Position numbers and translations under genes: made by a program. From assembly GCF_002257585.1 (NCBI RefSeq), contig NZ_CP022743.1, positions 3,286,001 through 3,350,000 on the forward strand: a stretch of 64,000 bases of DNA, read 5' to 3'. The DNA is from Mucilaginibacter xinganensis (GTDB taxonomy: Bacteria > Bacteroidota > Bacteroidia > Sphingobacteriales > Sphingobacteriaceae). The notes under the pieces were generated by a model, which saw only the letters and a list, made by a program, of their open reading frames with translations, was not told where the DNA came from and made no database searches. This document shows, in pieces, positions 27,879 through 36,582 of the stretch (positions are counted from its first letter, which is position 1; each line of letters begins with the position of its first letter).

Positions 27879-29114
27879 TTATTTAAATGCAGCTTGTATG
27901 TCCCCGAGCGATATTCCGAGCGTTTTTAATGCTATTGTATTCAATTCAGCCTTATCTCCCGTAAAATGGAACACACTATGATTGTGTGCAAGCTTTTCAT
28001 TGGGTTTAAGGAACGCAGCCGGCGAAACACTTTCAATTTCGTAAAAAGGCCCCATTTGTGTTTTATCGGCCAAGGGGCCGTCGTTATATGCGTTAACGGC
28101 ATCGCCAGTAAACGCGTCGCGGTCGGTGCGCCATTCCTGGTTAAGGTAAGTGGCTTTAGGGCTTATATCGAAAAGGGCTATGGTAAGCACATTGTTTTCT
28201 GCATCATAACTGCCGGCCAGGGTTTTGGCCCGGTTTGGCGGCATGCCCAGCTTTCCGCGCGATTTGCCGTCAGCTTTAAATAACAATATGCCGTTATTGA
28301 ATTTTATCCTGTCTTTTGAAATCTCGCCAAAATAATCGGTGGTGGCAACTTTGCCTGTGGCGCCGTCTTCATAAGGAACAACAATAACGGTTTTGGGCGA
28401 TGGGGTGAACATATCCAGGTTCCAGATGCATGGCGCCCCTGTTTGCTTATCCCAGGCCTTATCGCCGGTATTGGTTAAAGTAGTGGTGGTGTGAAAAGCA
28501 ACCGCTTTTACTTTATCATCAAAATCAATCCCAAGTAGCTTTTTAACATCGGCAGATTCCATAATTTCAATATCCCGACTGATATACAGGTTGAGTACAG
28601 TACCGGCATAATTAAGCAGCTTTGCTGATTTAGACAGCACGGCCTTTTTATCAGTGTTGGAAATCAGTTTCCAGCTTTGGTTATCAACAGCAGCGGGGGT
28701 ATGCCAGTTAGCAAACTCCATTTTTGTGCCCGGTTTAAAGAAAAGTGAAAACTTTCCGCCCTCCGGCCCCAGCCACAGCCTGTCTTCTCCACCATAAGCG
28801 TTCATGTGCTCGTCCGGTTTTTCCTGGTCAAATGTTTTATAATTGATCCACCCAAAGCTTTTGCCATTAACGCCATCGGCTGTTGAGGTAAACACTTTCG
28901 CCTGGTACCTGGGCGAAACAATGATCTGCGCGCTGCCGTCCGTGCTGTTCAACAGGATTACGCTGTCTTTCTTCTTTAAAAAATCAAGGTCGTAACCGAA
29001 AGTACCTTTTGCATACGGACTATCGGCGAAAATTTGCCGCGGCGCTTTATTTTGCTGACAGGTACTTAAGCACAGCGCAGCCAACGCGATGGATGAATAC
29101 TTTAAAACATTCAT
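27879..29114 (-). CDS. lipoprotein of DUF6786 type, in sugar-oxidation operon
   Basis: 411 residues with a lipobox ALCLSTC (Cys about 19), so lipid-anchored. The centre contains NAYGGEDRLWLGPEGG and FSLFFKPG, then LTNTGDKAW and CIWNLDMFTPSP, with an overall all-beta look reminiscent of aldose-1-epimerase-like folds. I recall such proteins as DUF6786; the function is unassigned. In this operon a mutarotase-like or sugar-binding role is possible, but that is inference. It overlaps nothing; the FAH gene stops five bases before it starts. Confidence 0.65.
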   Translation of the reverse strand: MNVLKYSSIALAALCLSTCQQNKAPRQIFADSPYAKGTFGYDLDFLKKKDSVILLNSTDGSAQIIVSPRYQAKVFTSTADGVNGKSFGWINYKTFDQEKPDEHMNAYGGEDRLWLGPEGGKFSLFFKPGTKMEFANWHTPAAVDNQSWKLISNTDKKAVLSKSAKLLNYAGTVLNLYISRDIEIMESADVKKLLGIDFDDKVKAVAFHTTTTLTNTGDKAWDKQTGAPCIWNLDMFTPSPKTVIVVPYEDGATGKVATTDYFGEISKDRIKFNNGILLFKADGKSRGKLGMPPNRAKTLAGSYDAENNVLTIALFDISPKATYLNQEWRTDRDAFTGDAVNAYNDGPLADKTQMGPFYEIESVSPAAFLKPNEKLAHNHSVFHFTGDKAELNTIALKTLGISLGDIQAAFK

Positions 29115-29119
29115 TTAAT

Positions 29120-29983
29120 TCAGGATTTATGTTTGGGATTTAGTGCAACGGTATTTACAAGCGTACCTATTTTATCAATAGTAATCTCTATTTCATCGCC
29201 TGTTTGTAAAGTAAACCCGGCCGGCGGTACCAGGCAGGTTCCGGTCATAAGGTAACATCCATAGTTGAAGTCGCATTCGCTGTATAAATAGGTTACCAGC
29301 TCATCAAATGATCTTTTTATGCGGGATACCGTTGTTTCTTCAGTATAAATGGCAATGCCCCCGCGTTTAATTTTGAGTTTTATTGCAGTTTCGCCGCCAA
29401 TAGGTGATGAACTCACATAGAGGCATGGCCCTATTGCGGCGCTTTTTTCATATATTTTGGCCTGCGGCAGGTAAAGTGCATTTTCGCCCTCTATGCTCCG
29501 GCTGCTCATATCGTTGCCGATGGTGTATCCCTGGATTATACCTTTTGAATTGATAAAAAGCGTTAGCTCAGGTTCCGGTACGTTCCAGGCGGAATCTTTA
29601 CGGATATAAACCTGCTGCCCATGGCCCGACACACGCGAAGCGGCAGCCTTAAAAAATAGTTCCGGCCGCTCGGCATCATACACCTTGTCATATAAACTGG
29701 CAGCTCCTGAGCCTTCTGACTCCTCCATCCGTGCATCCCTGCTTTTTAAATAGGTAACTCCGGCGGCCCAAACTTCCTGGCGGCTGATGGGTGGCAGTAA
29801 GGAGGCATCAGTTAACCATTCTGCTTTTTCAGCTGCTGTTAATTGTTTCGCGGTTTTAAACTTTGTCAGTAAATAACTTTCCAGGTTATCCCGGTTTACC
29901 AATTTATCCCAGGGTTCGTCAATAACAAATAAAGCAGCATCATGCTCCAGCACAATACCCTTAATTGTATAGTACAATTTCAT
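29120..29983 (-). CDS. FAH-family 2-keto-3-deoxy-sugar-acid dehydratase/hydrolase
   Basis: 287 residues of the fumarylacetoacetate hydrolase fold. [55 protein letters not shown] and [17 protein letters not shown] match the subgroup containing 2-keto-3-deoxy-D-arabinonate/xylonate dehydratase of Weimberg-type pathways, with metal-binding Glu/Asp in PEPELT. In an L-fucose route a relative hydrolyses a diketo acid instead, so the exact reaction is open. It is the first gene of the operon. The start is the ATG at 29983; the frame extends only to a TTG at 29989. Confidence 0.8.
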   Translation of the reverse strand: MKLYYTIKGIVLEHDAALFVIDEPWDKLVNRDNLESYLLTKFKTAKQLTAAEKAEWLTDASLLPPISRQEVWAAGVTYLKSRDARMEESEGSGAASLYDKVYDAERPELFFKAAASRVSGHGQQVYIRKDSAWNVPEPELTLFINSKGIIQGYTIGNDMSSRSIEGENALYLPQAKIYEKSAAIGPCLYVSSSPIGGETAIKLKIKRGGIAIYTEETTVSRIKRSFDELVTYLYSECDFNYGCYLMTGTCLVPPAGFTLQTGDEIEITIDKIGTLVNTVALNPKHKS

Positions 29984-30144
29984 GATCAAGTTTAAAGAAA
30001 AAAATCTTTAAATGTATGCTGTACACTTGAAAATAAACTGGACCGCCCCTGCAAAAGCATATCTATAGTAGCCAGCACTACAGATACACTTTTATTGAGC
30101 CACTAAATAGTGTGTAAGATGCGTATTAACAAACAAGCCGGTAG

Positions 30145-30459
30145 TTATTCAGCCGCATCTTCTCCCTTTTTACCCAAATTTACGATATCGCCCTTCTTAA
30201 ACAGGATCTCCTTAAGGGTAGCCTGCCAAACCGGCTTTTGACGAAGCAGGAATTCAAGATCCATTCCAAAATGCTTAAACTCCTCCTGCTGTGCATTTTC
30301 CATAATGGCCTTTGCATCCTTATTTTTTTCAACAGAAATACGCTGCTCATACCAGTTAATGGCTTCAGCTTCTTCTGTTAATGAAACTATCATCCGCGCG
30401 AAGGTGCGGGTTTCATCAGACAGTTCATTTACGGGTTCGTGGTATTGATCAAATGACAT
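30145..30459 (-). CDS. encapsulated-ferritin-like protein (EncFtn) without a nearby encapsulin
   Basis: 104 residues, mostly helical. The pattern matches the EncFtn family: EEAEAINWYEQR (29-40) and QQEEFKHFGMDLEFL (57-71) correspond to the ferroxidase helices of Rhodospirillum rubrum EncFtn, so Glu30, Glu32, Trp36, Tyr37, Glu60 and His63 line up with its Glu32, Glu34, Trp38, Tyr39, Glu62 and His65. These proteins form annular decamers that oxidise Fe(II) inside an encapsulin shell. Here the protein stops soon after the core (KKGDIVNLGKKGEDAAE) with no obvious targeting tail, and no encapsulin gene is in the window. Confidence 0.8.
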   Translation of the reverse strand: MSFDQYHEPVNELSDETRTFARMIVSLTEEAEAINWYEQRISVEKNKDAKAIMENAQQEEFKHFGMDLEFLLRQKPVWQATLKEILFKKGDIVNLGKKGEDAAE

Positions 30460-30524
30460 AATTTATTTTTACAATAAAAGCAGCCAGATCAAATTTTGTT
30501 TGTGCAAACACCACTAATTTTAGC

Positions 30525-31079
30525 TTAAAAAGAACACCCCGCAGCAGGCGTAATCCCTTCCTTATCCATAGTTAAAACGGGTTTGCCATTTTTATAGGTA
30601 ATTATCCAGATACTGTCAAAATCGTCGTCGCCCCATTTTAAGCCGTTGGTCTTCACACTCAACGCTTTTAAGATATTATCAAGCGCTTTGTGTTCCCATA
30701 CCACTATCACTGTACCCGTTTGAGTTTCCAGCTTCTGCGCCAATGACGCATAATCATCAACCTGGTATTTAGAATTTATCTCTAACGCGTATTTAACAGC
30801 CAGCGGGGTGGCGGTTTGAAACATGCGGGCATGCCCGGTTGACTTTTTTGAATTGATAGATGGAACAAACACACCCGATGGCGTACCAAATTTTGCCACC
30901 AACACTTTGGGTAGCTGCAAAGCGCGGTTAAGGCCTTTGCAATTTAAGTTATCGCCGGCAGCTTCTTTTTCACCATGCCTGATCAGCACAATTTTTAAAT
31001 TATTTTGCTGGGCTATAGCTGGTTTGCAGGCCAGGTTAGCCATAAAAATGAATGCTAATACCGAAAGGAAGTTTCTCAT
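30525..31079 (-). CDS. exported histidine phosphatase family protein
   Basis: 184 residues. A signal peptide or membrane anchor spans residues 1-24, followed by VLIRHGEKEAAGDNLNCKGLNRA: the RHG core of the histidine phosphatase superfamily at 34-36, with the second His expected in VIVVWEHKAL (about 125). The short single-domain form resembles periplasmic SixA/phosphoglycerate-mutase-like phosphatases of unknown substrate. It lies between the YdeP-type gene and the EncFtn-like gene on the same strand. Confidence 0.82.
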   Translation of the reverse strand: MRNFLSVLAFIFMANLACKPAIAQQNNLKIVLIRHGEKEAAGDNLNCKGLNRALQLPKVLVAKFGTPSGVFVPSINSKKSTGHARMFQTATPLAVKYALEINSKYQVDDYASLAQKLETQTGTVIVVWEHKALDNILKALSVKTNGLKWGDDDFDSIWIITYKNGKPVLTMDKEGITPAAGCSF

Positions 31080-31089
31080 AGTGCAGCTA

Positions 31090-33408
31090 TTAATTTTGAG
31101 GTACGTGTTTTTTTATTTTAATAAAAATGAGTTTTGATGTGGGGGTGTTGCTTTTTATAGCGACACTATCTATCGGTACTAAAACATTGGTTTCGGGATA
31201 ATAGGCAGCAGTATTGCGTTCCGGAATATTGTAAGGTACTATTACAAACAAGCGCGCTACCCTTTCCCTGCCGCCATGATAGTTAAACAGGTCAACCTGA
31301 TCGCCTTCTTTAAAACCACCTTTTTGAATATCCTTCCGGTTCATAAATATCACCCGGCGCTCGTTATGAACACCGCGGTAACGGTCGTCCAGGCCATAGA
31401 TGGTGGTATTAAACTGATCGTGACTGCGAATAGAAGTCATCATATATTCGTCATCAGCCAGTTTATGTTCCGGGAGTTCGGTAAGTGTAAATGGAACTTT
31501 GTTATCATAGTCATCGGTTTCAAATTTTCCTTCGCGCGCTGCATTGGGCAAATAAAATCCTCCCGGCTCACGCACCCGTTTGTTATAATTATCAAACCCT
31601 GGGATAACCCTTTCAATTACGTTCCTAACCTCATCATAGTTTTTGGCGTATTTGTCCCAGTCAACAACAGACCTGCTGCCTAACGTAGCTTTTGCCAGTT
31701 CGCAAACAATGCGGGTTTCGTTCAGCAAGTTATCAGAAATAGGATCAAGCACCCCTTTTGACATCTGGATAACCCCCATTGAGTTTTCACAGCTTACCAG
31801 CTGCACTTCGCCGCGCACAATATCCTTATCGCTTCGGGCCAGGGTAGGCAATATAATTGATTCCTCGCCATGCACTAAATGACTCCGGTTTAACTTGGTA
31901 GAGATATTAACCGTAAGCTTCATTTTGCGCATCCCTTCAGCGGTGTAAAGCGTATCCGGCGTTGCAGACAGGAAGTTTCCGCCCATGGCAAAAAAAACTT
32001 TCAGCTTTCCATCATTCATCGCTTTGATGGTATCAACCACATCGTATCCGTGATTACGGGGAGGTTCAAAGCCAAAAATTTCTTTCAGCTTGTCCAGCTG
32101 CTTTTCATATGGCTTGTCATAAATCATCATGGTGCGGTTACCCTGTACATTGCTGTGGCCGCGCACCGGGCACAATCCCGCTCCCGGCTTGCCTATGCTG
32201 CCTTTCAGCATAGTAAGGTTAACAATTTCTTTAATGGTATCTACGCCGTTTACATGCTGTGTGACCCCCATAGCCCAGCAAATAATTATCCTGCTTTTAT
32301 TTTTAAGCATCTCAGCAGCTTCTTTGATCTGCCGTACCGGCACACCGGCTTCCACTGCCAATTCATCAACATTATATTTTTCAAGGTGATGCAAAAACGC
32401 AGTGTACCCGATAGTTTTATTTTTAATGAGTTCATGATCAAACACTGTCCCCGGATGCTCAACTTCAGCGGCATACAGCAATTTTTCAATAGCTTTTATT
32501 AGCGCCATGTCACCGTTAATTTTCACTTGTAAGTACAGATCGGCCAGTTGGGTGGTAATACCGAGGACACCCTTAACCTGCTGCGGGTTTCTAAAACCCA
32601 TTAGTCCAGCTTCAAAAAGCGGGTTTACAGCTATAATTTTGGCCCCGTTCTCTTTCCCCTTTTGCAGGGCGCTCAGCATTCGCGGATGATTGGTACCGGG
32701 GTTTTGCCCGATGATCATGATCACATCCGTATCATAAAAATCTTCGAGCTTAACGGTTCCCTTGCCTATCCCTATCACCTCGGCAAGCGCGGCACTGGTC
32801 GATTCATGGCACATATTTGAACAATCGGGCATGTTGTTGGTACCAAACTCCCTTACAAATAACTGGTACATAAATGACGCTTCGTTACTTGTGCGGCCTG
32901 AAGTATAAAAAGCAGCTTCATTTGGCGAGGTAAGGCTGTTTAGCTGTTCTGCAATCTTTTTAAAAGCCAGGTCCCAGCTGATAGCCTGGTAGTGTGTGCC
33001 TCCTTTTGGCAGATATACCGGTTGTGCTATGCGGCCTTTTTTGCCTATTTCATAGTCATTGAGCTTTGCAAGATCGGCTACAGAATTCTGTGCGAAGAAT
33101 TCTGCCGTTAATTTTTTGGTTGTCGCTTCTTCGGCCAATGCTTTTGCACCATTTTCACAATATTCAGCTATTGGCGAACGGTCATCATCCGGATCAGGCC
33201 AGGCACAGCTGGAACAATCAAAACCGCCTTTTTTATTCATGTGGAACAACGCTTCCATTCCGCGCACCACGCCGGCCTCGCCTATCACATCAACCATTGC
33301 TGCATTAACAGCAGGAATACCTGCTGCCCATTTTTTTGGCGCTGTTAATGTTAAATCCAGTAATTCTTCGGGGTTTTCTGCAGCGGGGTTTTCTGTCTCT
33401 TTGCTCAT
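31090..33408 (-). CDS. YdeP/FdhF-like molybdopterin oxidoreductase
   Basis: 772 residues of the molybdopterin-guanine-dinucleotide oxidoreductase type, closest to the YdeP group (TIGR01701). The N-terminal CSSCAWPDPD (Cys65, Cys68) is the reduced metal-binding motif of this group rather than a full four-Cys iron-sulfur site. FYTSGRTSNEASFMYQLF, SNMCHESTSAALAEVIG and IIGQNPGTNHPRML are pterin-binding parts; the last 130 residues are the C-terminal MopB barrel. Physiological substrate is unknown. It shares ATGA with the small gene upstream and sits with fdhD, which fits a cysteine-ligand sulfuration requirement. Confidence 0.88.
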   Translation of the reverse strand: MSKETENPAAENPEELLDLTLTAPKKWAAGIPAVNAAMVDVIGEAGVVRGMEALFHMNKKGGFDCSSCAWPDPDDDRSPIAEYCENGAKALAEEATTKKLTAEFFAQNSVADLAKLNDYEIGKKGRIAQPVYLPKGGTHYQAISWDLAFKKIAEQLNSLTSPNEAAFYTSGRTSNEASFMYQLFVREFGTNNMPDCSNMCHESTSAALAEVIGIGKGTVKLEDFYDTDVIMIIGQNPGTNHPRMLSALQKGKENGAKIIAVNPLFEAGLMGFRNPQQVKGVLGITTQLADLYLQVKINGDMALIKAIEKLLYAAEVEHPGTVFDHELIKNKTIGYTAFLHHLEKYNVDELAVEAGVPVRQIKEAAEMLKNKSRIIICWAMGVTQHVNGVDTIKEIVNLTMLKGSIGKPGAGLCPVRGHSNVQGNRTMMIYDKPYEKQLDKLKEIFGFEPPRNHGYDVVDTIKAMNDGKLKVFFAMGGNFLSATPDTLYTAEGMRKMKLTVNISTKLNRSHLVHGEESIILPTLARSDKDIVRGEVQLVSCENSMGVIQMSKGVLDPISDNLLNETRIVCELAKATLGSRSVVDWDKYAKNYDEVRNVIERVIPGFDNYNKRVREPGGFYLPNAAREGKFETDDYDNKVPFTLTELPEHKLADDEYMMTSIRSHDQFNTTIYGLDDRYRGVHNERRVIFMNRKDIQKGGFKEGDQVDLFNYHGGRERVARLFVIVPYNIPERNTAAYYPETNVLVPIDSVAIKSNTPTSKLIFIKIKKHVPQN

Positions 33409-33761
33409 CGTGTTTTTTCGGCTAAAGGATTGGGGTAATTATCACTTTGGTCTTCTGCCACATTATCCAGGCAGGTAAAGTCTTTTTCAACCAGTAAATA
33501 TAGTTCACCGTCTGTGTTATCAAAGCCCACCCGGTCTGTATGTTCCAGCTCGCTGATCATCTTTTTGGGCACAAACAACGTAATTGTATTGTTGTTAAAT
33601 GTCGCCGATAACCTTGTATCATCCACCACCTGTAAATCATAGATCAGCTTCTGTAAGCCAAAATTTACACTGTCTTCCAAATGACCGTTTTTAACCAGGG
33701 CTGATACGTCTGTGCGTGTTAGCCGGTACCTGACAGCATTGCTTTTAATTCGAATTTTCAT
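33405..33761 (-). CDS. small conserved protein next to fdhD and the YdeP-type gene
   Basis: 118 residues, soluble, beginning MKIRIKSNAVRYRLTRTDV and containing TITLFVPKK and DGELYLLVEKDFTCLDN near the C-terminus. It overlaps the YdeP-type gene by ATGA and fdhD by 17 bases, so the three are translationally coupled. I recall this family as DUF7009, found beside molybdenum enzymes; no function is known. A role as a chaperone or assembly factor for the oxidoreductase is inference. Confidence 0.7.
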   Translation of the reverse strand: MKIRIKSNAVRYRLTRTDVSALVKNGHLEDSVNFGLQKLIYDLQVVDDTRLSATFNNNTITLFVPKKMISELEHTDRVGFDNTDGELYLLVEKDFTCLDNVAEDQSDNYPNPLAEKTR

Positions 33762-34608
33762 AAACCGGGAATAAAATGCGGTAACCCGCGGTATAAATAT
33801 TAAAACGCTGGTTCCTTAAAAAACCAACCAATGTTATATCAAATTCTTCTGCCAGCTCAACGGCCAGGCTGGAAGGTGCACCCACCGCCGCAATTATTTT
33901 GATACCGGCCATCACTGCTTTTTGAATAAGTTCAAAGCTGGCACGGCCACTAAGCAGTAAGATATGGTTTTTTAAAGGCAGTAAGTTTTTTGTTAACGCC
34001 GCTCCAATCAGCTTATCCAGCGCGTTATGCCTGCCAACATCTTCCCTAATCAGTAATAAATTGCCATCCAAACTAAACAGCGCTGATGCATGCAAACCAC
34101 CGGTTTCTGCAAAAACCTCCTGCCTATCCCTCAATATTCCGGGCAGCCGATACAATAATTCGCTATTTACAAAAATAGGTTGTTCGGCTTGTTCATTAAA
34201 AACACCTACCGTACGGATAGCACTTATAGATCCCTTGCCGCAAACGCCGCAACTGGAAGTGGTGTAAAAATTGCGTTCTGAATGCTGTAAATTGGGTATC
34301 ACTCCTTCATTTAGCTTAACCTGGATCACATTTTCCTTATTCTCCGCACATGCTATAAAGCAATAGTCAACCTTGGATATTTCGGCAGCATTCTTTACAA
34401 TACCCTCCGTAAATAAAAACCCTGCGGCAAGTTCTGCATCGCAGCCGGGGGTACGCATAGTGACAGAAACATTCTGAATTTTTGGTTCTCCGTTCAGTAC
34501 ATACTCCAGGCGAATCTCCAATGGCTCTTCAATCGCCAGTGCATCGGTTGCTTCAATACTTTCAGCGTCAGTTACTTTGGTTACAGGGATCCTTTTAATT
34601 TCAGGCAT
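33745..34608 (-). CDS. fdhD: formate dehydrogenase accessory sulfurtransferase FdhD
   Basis: 287 residues from the ATG at 34608 (MPEIKRIPVTKVT); the frame also reads back to a TTG at 34635. The sulfur-transfer motif SSCGVCGKGS gives Cys120 and Cys123, and RTPGCDAELAAGFLFTEGI and LLIREDVGRHNALDKLIG are the other FdhD signatures. FdhD passes sulfur from IscS to the bis-MGD cofactor of formate-dehydrogenase-type enzymes. Its client is most likely the adjacent YdeP-type protein. It is transcribed away from moaD. Confidence 0.93.
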   Translation of the reverse strand: MPEIKRIPVTKVTDAESIEATDALAIEEPLEIRLEYVLNGEPKIQNVSVTMRTPGCDAELAAGFLFTEGIVKNAAEISKVDYCFIACAENKENVIQVKLNEGVIPNLQHSERNFYTTSSCGVCGKGSISAIRTVGVFNEQAEQPIFVNSELLYRLPGILRDRQEVFAETGGLHASALFSLDGNLLLIREDVGRHNALDKLIGAALTKNLLPLKNHILLLSGRASFELIQKAVMAGIKIIAAVGAPSSLAVELAEEFDITLVGFLRNQRFNIYTAGYRILFPVYENSN

Positions 34609-34752
34609 GGAACAGATTTGAGAAATTGAATTCAAGATACGACCGATTTATCTAAGATCAATAATAAAAACCAAGCTTGTTTAATATTGTTTTTAGTTAA
34701 ATATACGTTCAAATAATTCATTATCTAAACGTGTAGTTATCAGTATTTACCC

Positions 34753-34760
34753 TAATTTTG
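34753..34760 (+). promoter_or_regulatory. Bacteroidota-type -7 element for moaD
   Basis: TAATTTTG is a perfect TAnnTTTG match ending four bases before the moaD ATG, implying a leaderless or nearly leaderless message. No clear -33 TTG is seen. Confidence 0.55.
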
Positions 34761-34764
34761 AAGT

Positions 34765-35007
34765 ATGAAGATTAAAATTCTGGCGTTTGGCATAGCAAAG
34801 GATATATTCGGGAGCACGTCGGTTAATTTAGAAATGGCGAATGACGCCACAGTATATAATTTAAAATACCTGCTCGAACAAGAGTATCCGCGACTAAAGC
34901 AGCTGGCATCGTACATGGTGGCTGTAAATAATGAATATGCTTTGCCCGGCGACAACTTGCACGAAAGGGATGAAATTGCTATTATCCCCCCGGTAAGCGG
35001 TGGTTAA
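34765..35007 (+). CDS. moaD: molybdopterin synthase sulfur-carrier subunit MoaD
   Basis: 80 residues with a ubiquitin-like fold and the C-terminal Gly-Gly tail PPVSGG, which is adenylated by MoeB and thiocarboxylated. MoaD donates sulfur to cyclic pyranopterin monophosphate. KILAFGIAKDIFG at the start and EIAIIPPVSGG at the end are typical. The moaE gene follows after 50 bases, and the partner activating enzyme is encoded convergently next to it. Confidence 0.95.
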   Translation: MKIKILAFGIAKDIFGSTSVNLEMANDATVYNLKYLLEQEYPRLKQLASYMVAVNNEYALPGDNLHERDEIAIIPPVSGG

Positions 35008-35057
35008 AACCCGGTATAATTGCACTACCACCGTCCAGACGCTAAATAATTAAAACG

Positions 35058-35477
35058 TTGATCACAGACATTCAAATTTTCGATACTGCCCTTCAAATCC
35101 AATCGGCCATCAACTGGATCATGTCGCCTGAATCAGGCGGAATTGATGTTTTTATAGGTACCGTGCGTAATGCTACAAAAGGCAAAAAAGTAATCCGCCT
35201 TGAATTTGAGGCTTATGAGCCTATGGCATTGGCCGAAATGAAGAAGATAGCACAAGTAGCTTTCGATAAATGGCCGGTGCAAAAGGTGCTGGTCCATCAC
35301 CGTACAGGGGTGCTTGAAGTTGGGGAAGTCCCGGTAATTATTGCCGTATCTGCTGCACACCGGGCGGCGGCTTTCGATGCCTGCCGGTATATTATTGATA
35401 CGCTGAAGCAAACAGTCCCGATCTGGAAAAAAGAAATTTTTGAAGATGGTGAAGTTTGGGTAGCGGCACACCCATAG
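35058..35477 (+). CDS. moaE: molybdopterin synthase catalytic subunit MoaE
   Basis: 139 residues. The MoaE signature is clear: GIDVFIGTVRNATKGKKV, RLEFEAYEPMALAEMKKIA, VLVHHRTGVLEVGE, AAHRAAAFDACRYIIDTLKQTVPIWKKE with the catalytic lysines near the end. With MoaD it converts cPMP to molybdopterin. The start is a TTG at 35058 (MITDIQIF); no ATG precedes the conserved core and there is no clear Shine-Dalgarno. Confidence 0.94.
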   Translation: MITDIQIFDTALQIQSAINWIMSPESGGIDVFIGTVRNATKGKKVIRLEFEAYEPMALAEMKKIAQVAFDKWPVQKVLVHHRTGVLEVGEVPVIIAVSAAHRAAAFDACRYIIDTLKQTVPIWKKEIFEDGEVWVAAHP

Positions 35478-35520
35478 TAAAGGCGATAAGTTAAGTTACG
35501 ATGTGGCTTTGCGTTTGCTG

Positions 35521-36582
35521 CTAACCAAAAACTTCCGTCCAGTCATTTAATCCCCCTAATAAAGAAAACGCAGCAGTACCGGGATATTTTAGTTTCATGA
35601 TCTTTACGGCTTCGGCGCTTCGTTTACCGGATGCACAATAAAAAATTATCTTTTTGTTTTTGTCAATAGCATCCATGCGGGAGAGTAAAACACCTATCGG
35701 GATATGTTCACCACCTATATTAAATTCTTCCCGTTCTTCTATCGTCCTTACATCTATCAACTGAACACTATCCTGATCCAGTTCTATTTTAAGCTCAACC
35801 GCAGAAATTGTGGGAACAATTACAGTTTCAACCAGTTTCGTAATTCTCGCCTGGGAAGTATCGCCTATTTTTATCACGCGGCTCTGCATGGTTTGGGCAT
35901 CAAATATCAAGATTTTTCCGGCCAGCAATTCGCCTGTATGGGTAAGATACTTTATAACTTCGTTAGCCTGTATACAGCCAATAATTCCCGCCAGGGTAGG
36001 TATCACACCGCCCTCGGTGCAATTAGGAATTTGTGAGGCATCCACCTGCGGAAAAAGATCACGGTAATTGGGCGACCTTCCGCCTGATTCGCCGGCTACA
36101 TTCCATACTGCCGCCTGACCCTCAAATTGGTAAATTGCTCCATAAACCAGCGGTTTGCCGGAAATTACTGCAGCGTCGTTCAATAAATAGCGGGTTTCAA
36201 AATTGTCCGTCCCGTCAACTATAATATCATAAGCAGCGATCAATTCCATTACATTTTGCGAGGTAATCCTCGCATCATGCGGAACTAATTTTATCCCCGG
36301 GTTTTGTTTTTGCAAACGCTCACATGCTACTGTTACCTTCTTTTGTCCATAATCAGCAGGTGTATATAATACCTGCCTGTGCAAGTTACTGTCAGATACC
36401 GTATCAAAATCAACAATTCCCAGTGTACCTACACCCGCTGCCGCAAGGTATTGCGCAGTCGGGCAACCCAACCCACCGGCCCCCGCTACCAGTACGCGCG
36501 CATTCTGTAACAGGTTTTGCGTGTGCTCATTAAAACCCGGCAAAGCTATCTGGCAACTATATCTTACAAAGTCTGGTTTCAT
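35521..36582 (-). CDS. moeB: MoeB/ThiF-type activating enzyme with C-terminal rhodanese domain
   Basis: 353 residues. The E1-like domain (1-245) has the nucleotide loop LVAGAGGLGCP (31-41), DGTDNFETRYLLND and NCTEGGVIPTLAGIIG. The C-terminal rhodanese domain (about 260-353) has IIFYCASGKRSAEA with the active Cys. Such fusions adenylate the C-terminal Gly of MoaD or ThiS and also supply sulfur. The location beside moaD/moaE and mobA points to MoaD. It shares ATGA with mobA, so it is coupled to it. The CxxC zinc site of E. coli MoeB is not obvious here. Confidence 0.88.
   Translation of the reverse strand: MKPDFVRYSCQIALPGFNEHTQNLLQNARVLVAGAGGLGCPTAQYLAAAGVGTLGIVDFDTVSDSNLHRQVLYTPADYGQKKVTVACERLQKQNPGIKLVPHDARITSQNVMELIAAYDIIVDGTDNFETRYLLNDAAVISGKPLVYGAIYQFEGQAAVWNVAGESGGRSPNYRDLFPQVDASQIPNCTEGGVIPTLAGIIGCIQANEVIKYLTHTGELLAGKILIFDAQTMQSRVIKIGDTSQARITKLVETVIVPTISAVELKIELDQDSVQLIDVRTIEEREEFNIGGEHIPIGVLLSRMDAIDKNKKIIFYCASGKRSAEAVKIMKLKYPGTAAFSLLGGLNDWTEVFG

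Noticed and set aside
30145..31079. Encapsulin nanocompartment locus
   Set aside because: Only the ferritin-like cargo type is present; none of the neighbours looks like the HK97-fold encapsulin shell protein.
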